Of a DNA stretch of 10,852 nt, positions 5,646 through 10,852 are shown piece after piece (the first letter of the stretch is position 1; every line of letters begins with the position of its first letter). The stretch comes from Chloroflexota bacterium (GTDB lineage Bacteria > Chloroflexota > Dehalococcoidia > Lucifugimonadales > Australimonadaceae). The stretch is taken from positions 1-10,852 of the forward strand of contig JAPOOH010000352.1 of NCBI GenBank assembly GCA_026713505.1, written 5' to 3'. The notes under the pieces were generated by a model. The model was not told where the DNA came from, did not search any database, and worked only from the letters and a program-made list of their open reading frames with translations. The translations under genes were made by a program, and so were the position numbers.

Positions 5646-6872
5646 ATGGGCGCAAAGTCAGTCGGCATCGGGCTGGTAGCGTTGTTGGTTATGTCCATCG
5701 GCATGTTGCTGACAGCATGCGGAGAGGACGAGCCGGTAAAGATCGGTTCGCTGATGGAGTTCACCGGTGAGTTGTCCGAGTTCGGAACGCAGATGGACCA
5801 GGGGGTAATGCTCGCCGCGACCCAGGTTAATGAGGCCGGAGGCGTGCTGGGCGGACGCCAGATAGAGGTGGTTTCTGAAGACGCAGGCACCACTGACATC
5901 ACTGCCGTGGACGCCGCGCGCAAGCTCGTGGACGTGGACAGCGTCGCCGCTATAGTAGGCCCCCTGCGCAGCAGCCACACGCAGGCCGTCGCGCGCGCAG
6001 TCACGGTCGACGGAGAAGTGCCCCTCATGTCGCCATCGGCCACTTCTCCCACCATCACCGTGCTGGACGACAACAACTTCGTCTTCCGCACTGCGCCCTC
6101 GGACTCCTTCCAGGGCGTCGTACTCGCGAATCTCGCCTACAACGACCTTGGCTACCGCTCCGCAGGCGCCCTTTACATCAATGATGCTTACGGACAGGGG
6201 CTCGCCGACCAGTTTGAAGCGTCCTTCACCGCGCTGGGAGGGCAGGTGGTAACAGTCCCCCATGAACCGGAGCAGCCCTCATACGCATCCGAGTTGACCC
6301 AGGCGACTGCGAACTCCCCGGACGTGCTCGTGGCCATCAGTTTCCCCGTCAGTGCGGGCGTCTACATACGCGAAGCCATCGAGAGCGGCGCCGCCGATAC
6401 ATTCCTCTTTGTGGACGGCAGCAAGTCCAACGACCTCATCGCCGCCGTGGGCGCAGAGGACCTCGAAGGGATGTACGGCACCGCACCTGAGGCGCTCGAG
6501 AACGAGGACCGCGCCCGGTTCGACAGCGACTATATGGCCGCTTACGACAGCGACCTCTCGCTGCCGTTCATCCGGGAGTCCTACGACGCGGCGGTCATCT
6601 TCGCCCTCGCTGCAGAGGCGGCAGGCTCGTCAGAGCCAACGGCCATCCGAGACGCCATACGTTCTGTGTCCGCACCGCCGGGCGAGGAGATCGGCCCCGG
6701 CGTGGACGAGATCAAGCGCGGGCTGGAACTCCTCCGCGACGGCCAGCAGATCGACTACCAGGGAGCCTCGGGGCCTGTCGACGTTGATGAGAATGGCGAC
6801 GTGACCGGCGCAATGGGGATCTGGAAGATCGTCAGCGGCGAACTCGTAACGGAGCGTATCGTTACCGAGTAG
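5646..6872 (+). CDS. livK: Branched-chain amino-acid-type ABC transporter substrate-binding lipoprotein
   Basis: A 408-residue receptor of the Liv family (periplasmic-binding-protein type I fold, Peripla_BP_6). Residues 1-25 form a lipoprotein signal with lipobox L-T-A-C and lipidated Cys25. The mature part opens with VKIGSLMEFTGEL, followed by GGRQIEVVSEDAGT, then GPLRSSHTQAV and PLMSPSATSPTIT (127-138). The SS and SAT positions match the residues that hold the amino-acid carboxylate and ammonium groups in LivJ/LivK, so an alpha-amino acid is a likely ligand, though the exact one is unknown. SYDAAVIFALA and the C-terminal GPVDVDENGDVTG are also typical. I start at ATG 5646 because AAGGAGG (5632-5638) is seven bases upstream. 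The open frame extends back to a GTG at 5604 that would overlap dnaN and has no such site. The gene follows dnaN closely and faces the livGFHM operon, ending 72 bp from it. Confidence 0.93.
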   Translation: MGAKSVGIGLVALLVMSIGMLLTACGEDEPVKIGSLMEFTGELSEFGTQMDQGVMLAATQVNEAGGVLGGRQIEVVSEDAGTTDITAVDAARKLVDVDSVAAIVGPLRSSHTQAVARAVTVDGEVPLMSPSATSPTITVLDDNNFVFRTAPSDSFQGVVLANLAYNDLGYRSAGALYINDAYGQGLADQFEASFTALGGQVVTVPHEPEQPSYASELTQATANSPDVLVAISFPVSAGVYIREAIESGAADTFLFVDGSKSNDLIAAVGAEDLEGMYGTAPEALENEDRARFDSDYMAAYDSDLSLPFIRESYDAAVIFALAAEAAGSSEPTAIRDAIRSVSAPPGEEIGPGVDEIKRGLELLRDGQQIDYQGASGPVDVDENGDVTGAMGIWKIVSGELVTERIVTE

Positions 6873-6897
6873 CCTCGCCGAGCGGATAGCGCTAAGG

Positions 6898-6941
6898 CAG
6901 CGTCCGTTCGTCCCTCGGTCTTCCCGGACGAACGGACGCTG
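6898..6941. terminator. Intrinsic-type terminator between convergent transcripts
   Basis: A perfect 16-bp stem, CAGCGTCCGTTCGTCC (6898-6913) with its complement at 6926-6941, closes a 12-base loop. On the plus strand it is followed by GTTCTATTCTTC, moderately T-rich. It lies 25 bases after the substrate-binding-protein stop and 3 bases beyond the livM stop codon, so it can serve both transcripts. The minus-strand tail is not T-rich, so it may work better in the plus direction. Confidence 0.85.
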
Positions 6942-6944
6942 GTT

Positions 6945-7955
6945 CTATTCTTCAGCAACGGCCCTGCGCAGTCTTCGACGCGCCGTCCACCGTTCCCGAG
7001 CACGCGAGAGCAGGGGCGTGATGCCGTCCGGCGCATAGACGAGCACGAGCACCACCAACACGCCAATCGAGAAGTAACGCACGTTCGGCGAACCCAGCGG
7101 GTCCGGCAGAAACTGTGACCCGCTCCAGATGCCCCAAACGATGAACGCCCCCACGATAGGGGCGTACAGCCGTCCGCTCCCGCCCACCACCAGCATCGCC
7201 CAGATGATGAACGTGCCGAGCAGCGGCGTGAACGCAGACGGGGAGATGGCGCGCAGGTTGAAGGCGTACAGTGCGCCGCCGATGCCCATGATCACCGCCC
7301 CGAGCACGAACGCCTGAAGCTTGAAGCGAAACACGTGCTTGCCGCTCGCTTCTGCGGTCACTTCGTCCTCGCGTATCGCGCGCAGGACGCGCCCCCATGG
7401 CGAATGCACGAGCGCTCTCACTCCGAAGAACAACGCCAGGAAGACCACCAGGACCACGACCAGGTACACGCGGTCGTAGTCCTGTGGTGTGGCGATGCCG
7501 TCGAAGACACGGGGGATCGTGTACAGCCCCTTGCTTCCATTTCCAAGCCATCGCTCGTTCAGGAAAACAAGTCGAACGCTCTCCGCTATCCCCAGGGTCG
7601 CTATCGCCAGGTAGTCCCCCCGCAGACGGATGGTAATCGTGCCGACCACCAGCGCCACCGCCGCGGACACAAGCGATGCCGCCAGCAACCCGGCAATGAA
7701 CCAGAGATCCAGGGCTCCGATCACGGGCAATGCTTCGAGGCGGTTCGCCAGGTCGCCAGCGTAGAGGTAGTCGTCAACCTGGTCGGACGACGGAGGGCGG
7801 ATAGTCAGGAGCGATGCTGCGTAGGCGCCGAGCGCGAAGAAGCCAGCCACGCCGATGTTGAACAGCCCCGTATAGCCCCAGTGGACGTTGAGACCAAGCG
7901 TGAAGACGGAATAGATGCCGATCAGTATGGCGAAGGCGGTGAGGAAGTCCAGCAT
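6945..7955 (-). CDS. livM: Branched-chain amino-acid ABC transporter permease LivM
   Basis: A 336-residue inner-membrane permease, the second membrane subunit of the Liv importer. It has about eight to ten hydrophobic segments. NVHWGYTGLFNIGVAGFFALGAY in order (23-45) is the N-terminal hallmark. A hydrophilic insert of about 30 residues (52-82, PPSSDQVDDYLYAGDL) follows the second membrane segment and probably faces outside. GDYLAIATLGIAE (113-125) and the cytoplasmic coupling loop SPWGRVLRAIREDEVTAEASG (185-205) are also typical; the loop contacts the ATPases. The C-terminus is highly basic then acidic. The start ATG (7955) shares one base with the livH stop codon (TGATG), so the two are translationally coupled. 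The frame stays open for 101 more codons upstream, but that stretch is an out-of-frame reading of livH and not real protein. Last gene of the operon; a hairpin terminator follows the stop. Confidence 0.94.
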   Translation of the reverse strand: MLDFLTAFAILIGIYSVFTLGLNVHWGYTGLFNIGVAGFFALGAYAASLLTIRPPSSDQVDDYLYAGDLANRLEALPVIGALDLWFIAGLLAASLVSAAVALVVGTITIRLRGDYLAIATLGIAESVRLVFLNERWLGNGSKGLYTIPRVFDGIATPQDYDRVYLVVVLVVFLALFFGVRALVHSPWGRVLRAIREDEVTAEASGKHVFRFKLQAFVLGAVIMGIGGALYAFNLRAISPSAFTPLLGTFIIWAMLVVGGSGRLYAPIVGAFIVWGIWSGSQFLPDPLGSPNVRYFSIGVLVVLVLVYAPDGITPLLSRARERWTARRRLRRAVAEE

Positions 7956-8962
7956 CAGCCCTTGCTCCCGAGGATGCCACGCGGCCTGAACAGCAGGACG
8001 ACCACCATGACGGTGAATGCTATCGCGGGCTTGTACGTGGGCAACGCCCACGCGGTGGAGACCTCCATAGAGATGCCGATGAGCATGGCTCCAAGGAACG
8101 CTCCGTAGGGATTGCCGATGCCCCCGACGACCACCGCCGCGAAGAGCGGCACGAGGAGTTGGAAACCCATGGTGGGCTTGAGCTGAGCGGTTGCGTTGAA
8201 TATGACGAGCAGCACTCCCGCCGCGCCCGCCAGTGCGCCGGCGATGGCCCAGGTCCATAGGAGGACCCGGTCCGTGTTGATGCCGCTGGCGCGCGCGAGG
8301 TCGGGGTTGTCGGAGGTGGCGCGCATCGCCTTGCCCTGCTTCGTGCGTGTGAGCAGCAGGTGCAGGGCGATCGCCAACACGAGCGCGGCGCCACTTACGA
8401 ACAGGTGATTCGGCGCGATGCTGATGTCGGCGGGCAGGGAGAAGTGCGTCCGTCCCTCGTTCGGGAAGTAGCGTACCGGCGTGCCCCAGACCATCTGGAC
8501 GAAGCCGCGAATCGCGATGGCCACTCCGAGGGAGGCTATCTCTATCGTTACGATGTTCGCCCGCCGCAAGCGCAGTTTTCTGAAGACGAGTATGTCCATC
8601 CCCACGGCGAGCGCCGCCACCGCCGCCATGCTCACAGGCAGCGCGATGAGCAGCGGGAACCCGAAAGTGAACGGCCCAAGGCCCGTGTGCTCCGGGAGGA
8701 CGCTCACGAGCAGGAAGAAGGTCACGTAGGCGCCCATCGTCATCATGTCGCCGTGAGCGATGTTGGCGAACCGCATCACGCCGAAGACCAGCGTGATGCC
8801 GACGGCTCCCAGTGCAAGGATGCTGCCCAGGAAGATGCCGTTGACAGCGAGCCCGATCTGGCTGAGGGCCAGGACGATGAAGATGATGGCAAGGAGCGTC
8901 TGGGCAACCTGGCTCGCTCGCGCCATCGCCGGACTTCTCATCGTTCGCGCGGTAAAGAACAT
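7955..8962 (-). CDS. livH: Branched-chain amino-acid ABC transporter permease LivH
   Basis: A 335-residue inner-membrane permease, about eight membrane segments. Diagnostic parts are NGIFLGSILALGAVGITLVFG (41-61, pieces), MRFANIAHGDMMTMGAYV (63-80), the cytoplasmic coupling loop TKQGKAMRATSDNPDLARASGI (207-228, pieces) and the C-terminal GIGNPYGAFLGAMLIGI (281-297) before FRPRGILG. It pairs with LivM to form the translocation path. The start at ATG 8962 is preceded on the minus strand by AGGCGG six bases away, a moderate site. In-frame ATGs at residues 8 and 13 are also possible, since the first 15 residues are basic and not conserved in the family as I know it. It begins 9 bp after the livF stop and overlaps livM by one base. 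Confidence 0.94.
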   Translation of the reverse strand: MFFTARTMRSPAMARASQVAQTLLAIIFIVLALSQIGLAVNGIFLGSILALGAVGITLVFGVMRFANIAHGDMMTMGAYVTFFLLVSVLPEHTGLGPFTFGFPLLIALPVSMAAVAALAVGMDILVFRKLRLRRANIVTIEIASLGVAIAIRGFVQMVWGTPVRYFPNEGRTHFSLPADISIAPNHLFVSGAALVLAIALHLLLTRTKQGKAMRATSDNPDLARASGINTDRVLLWTWAIAGALAGAAGVLLVIFNATAQLKPTMGFQLLVPLFAAVVVGGIGNPYGAFLGAMLIGISMEVSTAWALPTYKPAIAFTVMVVVLLFRPRGILGSKG

Positions 8963-8971
8963 ACGGTCCGC

Positions 8972-9679
8972 CTATTCGCTCCCCAGGTACAGCCGGCCCA
9001 CACTTGGATCGTTGGCCAACTCCGGTCCTGTGCTCTCCATGCGCACTTCTCCCACAGCAAGCACGTACCCCCGGTGCGATATGGAAAGCGCCTTCTTCGC
9101 GTTGTGTTCCACCATCAGGACCGCGACCCCTGTGGCGTTGATGTCCCGCACCATCCGGAAGACTGCCTCCATGAGCATCGGCGAGAGTCCCGCGGTGGGT
9201 TCGTCCAGGAGCAGCAGTTTCGGCTCCAGCATCAGCGCGCGCGCCACCGCCATCATCTGCCGCTGGCCACCGGAGAGTGAGCCAGCCCTGGCGGAGCGCT
9301 TCTCCGCCAGATCGGGAAACAGCTCGAACATGTCCCGGATGCGGCCGTCCAGTCTGTCGTTTCGGAGGAAGCCGCCCATCTCGAGGTTCTCGGTGATGGT
9401 GAGGGTAGGGAAGACGTTTTCCGTCTGCGGGACGTAGCAGAGGCCCAGCGGGATGCGGCGGTCGGCCCGCAGTCCCTCGATGCGTTGACCGTCGAACCGT
9501 ATCTCTCCGGCTGAGGCCTCCACCATGCCGACGACGGATTTCATCAGCGTGGACTTGCCGGAACCGTTCGGGCCGATGATGGTGACGATCTCTCCTGCTT
9601 CCACGCGCATGTCCACGCCGTGGAGTATCTCAGTGTCGCCGTACCCGGCCCTCACGCCCGTCACGTCCAGGAGCGTCAT
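8972..9679 (-). CDS. livF: Branched-chain amino-acid ABC transporter ATP-binding protein LivF
   Basis: A 235-residue ABC ATPase, the normal size for LivF. All motifs are intact: Walker A GPNGSGKST (36-44), Q-loop Q85 in YVPQTENVF, signature LSGGQ (135-139), Walker B LLLLDE (155-160) and the switch histidine H192 in VEHN. The LivF-type opening LLDVTGVRAGYGDTEILHGV and the phrase PQTENVFPTLTITENLEMGG separate it from LivG. It forms the nucleotide-binding pair with LivG and drives uptake from the cytoplasmic face. The ATG lies three bases after the livG stop codon and the stop is 9 bases before livH, so it sits inside the operon. Confidence 0.95.
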   Translation of the reverse strand: MTLLDVTGVRAGYGDTEILHGVDMRVEAGEIVTIIGPNGSGKSTLMKSVVGMVEASAGEIRFDGQRIEGLRADRRIPLGLCYVPQTENVFPTLTITENLEMGGFLRNDRLDGRIRDMFELFPDLAEKRSARAGSLSGGQRQMMAVARALMLEPKLLLLDEPTAGLSPMLMEAVFRMVRDINATGVAVLMVEHNAKKALSISHRGYVLAVGEVRMESTGPELANDPSVGRLYLGSE

Positions 9680-9682
9680 GAT

Positions 9683-10456
9683 TCAGCTCCCCAGGTACGC
9701 CCGCACGACACGTTCGTCCTGCTGCACGGCGGCAGGAGACCCCTGTGTGAGCACGGCGCCCTCGCTCATCACGATGACGTGGTCGCACAGGCGCATCACG
9801 AGTGCCATGTCGTGTTCGATGATGAGGAACGTGATGCCCAGTTCCTCGCGCGCGCGGCGGATGCCGTCCACCAGGCGCCGGAGGAGGGTAGGGTTCACAC
9901 CGGCGCCGGGTTCGTCCAGCAGCACCATGCGCGGCTTCGCCATCAGCGTGCGCGCCAGCTCAAGCAGTTTCTTCTGCCCCCCGGAGAGGCCCTCAGCCGG
10001 TAGCTCCGCCACCTCCGAGAGTCCCGTGAACTCCAGCACTTCCCTGGCCTGTGACGCTACCTCCTGTTCCTGCCGCTTGATGAGCCAGGGGGTGGCGAGA
10101 GAGCGCCACATGCTTTCGCCCGCCTGGTTGGACGGAACGAGCATGAGGTTCTCGAGAACGCTCATGCGCTTCAGTTCCCGGGGAATCTGGAAGGTCCTGA
10201 CGATGCCCTTGCGGAAGACGAGGTACGGGGGCAGCCCGTCTATGCGTTCGTCACGGAAGCTGACGCGTCCGGCAGTCGGCTTGTGGAACCCCGCGACGAG
10301 ATTGAACAGGGTTGTCTTTCCGGCGCCGTTCGGCCCGATGAGGCCGGTGATGGAGCCGTCGCTGACGTTGAGCGAGCAGTTGTTGACGGCGCGCACACCG
10401 CCGAAGTCCATCACCAGCCCGCGTACTCGCAGAATCGGAGACGCCATGCCTCTCAT
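9683..10456 (-). CDS. livG: Branched-chain amino-acid ABC transporter ATP-binding protein LivG
   Basis: A 257-residue ABC ATPase, first gene of the livGFHM operon. Motifs are Walker A GPNGAGKTT (41-49), Q-loop Q90 in VRTFQIPREL, signature LSGGQ (157-161), Walker B MVLLDE (177-182) and switch histidine H215 in IIEHDM. The start MDFGGVRAVNNCSL and the ARTFQ-like motif are LivG-type; the VVRAYLGS ending is usual for this subfamily. I give ATG 10456, but ATG 10447, three codons on, fits the family N-terminus (MASPILRVRG) as well. Neither has a good ribosome binding site: the best upstream match for 10447, GAGAGG, is only one base away. With a -10 box at 10482-10477 the leader is only about 14 to 23 bases. 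Confidence 0.95.
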   Translation of the reverse strand: MRGMASPILRVRGLVMDFGGVRAVNNCSLNVSDGSITGLIGPNGAGKTTLFNLVAGFHKPTAGRVSFRDERIDGLPPYLVFRKGIVRTFQIPRELKRMSVLENLMLVPSNQAGESMWRSLATPWLIKRQEQEVASQAREVLEFTGLSEVAELPAEGLSGGQKKLLELARTLMAKPRMVLLDEPGAGVNPTLLRRLVDGIRRAREELGITFLIIEHDMALVMRLCDHVIVMSEGAVLTQGSPAAVQQDERVVRAYLGS

Positions 10457-10476
10457 CCAGGGGCGGAGTGGCGCGG

Positions 10477-10482
10477 ATTATA
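10477..10482 (-). promoter_or_regulatory. -10 box of the livGFHM operon
   Basis: On the minus strand a perfect TATAAT lies about 21 bases before the first livG ATG. The hexamer 17 bases upstream (ATACCC) is a poor -35, and no TGn extension is present, so an activator may be needed. Initiation would be near 10470. Confidence 0.5.
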
Positions 10483-10564
10483 CGGGTAACCGACCGCGAG
10501 GGTATCGCAGCCGGACCGTCAGGCGTCGCGCTGCCTGTCGACGCGCTGTCAGTCCCGGGCGGGG

Positions 10565-10783
10565 CTAACCAGTGGCGCGGACGGCAGAGCGGTTCTTCTT
10601 CGGGCTGTTGTTGAAGCCGATGTTGTCCTCGAAGGGGTGGAACTCTCGCGCTTCGTGACAGTACTTGCACTCACCGGCCATCGTGGCGCTGGGGGAACCG
10701 ACGATCCAGTGATGCGCCCCGGTGGGAGATGCTTCGCAGTAACTCGCCTCAAGGCTAATCTTCGGCTGTGCCTTCGTTGTCAT
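10565..10783 (-). CDS. Small Cys/His-rich protein, possible zinc-binding
   Basis: A 72-residue soluble protein. It has C16, H24 and H25 in GAHHWIVG, then CKYCHEAREFHPF with C39, C42, H43 and H49. The arrangement HHWxV, a short glycine-rich turn and CxxCxxxREF resembles small zinc-ribbon-like proteins that I recall from Actinobacteria and Chloroflexota, in which a metal is held by a Cys/His pair from each half. The function is unknown. The tail (GFNNSPKKNRSAVRATG) is polar and probably disordered. GGAGG (10795-10791) stands seven bases before the ATG, one of the best ribosome binding sites in the window, which supports real translation. It lies upstream of livG on the same strand, 108 bp away. 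A separate -10 box precedes livG, so it is probably not part of that operon. Confidence 0.75.
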   Translation of the reverse strand: MTTKAQPKISLEASYCEASPTGAHHWIVGSPSATMAGECKYCHEAREFHPFEDNIGFNNSPKKNRSAVRATG

Positions 10784-10852
10784 CCCAAGTCCTCCGATCC
10801 TGCATGGCCAAGGGGTTGTGAGGCCCGTGGCCCGTCTGTGGTGGAGATGGGG

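Noticed and set aside
4582..5655. 357-codon open frame antisense to dnaN
   Set aside because: Arg/His/Leu-rich shadow typical of high-GC coding DNA. dnaN on the other strand is unmistakable.
6945..8258. A 437-codon open frame that would give LivM a 101-residue N-terminal extension
   Set aside because: The extra part is a low-complexity Arg/His-rich reading of livH in another frame. The TGATG stop-start overlap at 7957-7953 and the family N-terminus place the start at 7955.
8360..9280. 306-codon open frame antisense to livH and livF
   Set aside because: Composition is His/Arg/Asp-rich shadow sequence without motifs, while both ABC genes on the minus strand have all family motifs.
10520..10537. 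CAGGC/GCCTG hairpin as a terminator after the 72-residue protein gene
   Set aside because: Only five outer pairs, an eight-base loop and no T-run. Likely chance in GC-rich DNA.

Overview
The window is GC-rich, densely coded bacterial chromosome. It carries ten protein genes I can place in a known family or domain class, two small or uncharacterised proteins, one tRNA gene and several clear promoters or hairpins. The gene set (lone dnaN, TlpA-free lipoprotein cytochrome c, a Liv-type amino-acid ABC transporter, an enoyl-CoA hydratase paralogue, a DUF6391-like protein, mixed ATG/GTG/TTG starts, lipobox signals) fits a Chloroflexota bacterium, perhaps of the SAR202/Dehalococcoidia type. That placement is inference from gene content and protein flavour and has not been tested by a search. 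I see no phage, insertion sequence, CRISPR array, toxin-antitoxin pair or defence island.

Layout. Bases 1-366 hold no gene I recognise. A 249-residue winged-helix-like protein of unknown function (367-1116, +) runs convergently into a tRNA-Arg(UCU) gene (1123-1199, -). The tRNA promoter lies inside a strong hairpin (1218-1258). An enoyl-CoA hydratase/isomerase gene (1298-2080, +) converges on two minus-strand genes: a DUF6391-like protein (2099-2590) and a small multidrug-export-family membrane protein (2723-3190). The divergent spacer 3191-3408 carries several dyads. It precedes a 74-residue helix-turn-helix protein (3409-3633, +), which is followed by a long stacked hairpin (3655-3703). Next come a lipid-anchored mono-haem cytochrome c (3785-4318, +), dnaN (4480-5610, +) with a textbook promoter, and a branched-chain amino-acid-type substrate-binding lipoprotein (5646-6872, +) only 35 bp behind dnaN. 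A 16-bp terminator hairpin separates this from the convergent operon livG-livF-livH-livM (10456 down to 6945, -). A 72-residue Cys/His-rich small protein (10565-10783, -) lies upstream of that operon.

How the genes work together. The five Liv-type genes together make one complete ABC importer: a lipoprotein receptor, two permeases and two ATPases. The receptor gene is on the opposite strand and appears to share transcription with the replication clamp gene instead of with its own transporter. The other genes are unconnected housekeeping or accessory functions. Most of the window is ordinary. The points worth a second look are the transcriptional arrangements (tRNA promoter inside a hairpin, dnaN-receptor coupling), the hairpin after the helix-turn-helix gene, and the uncharacterised small proteins.
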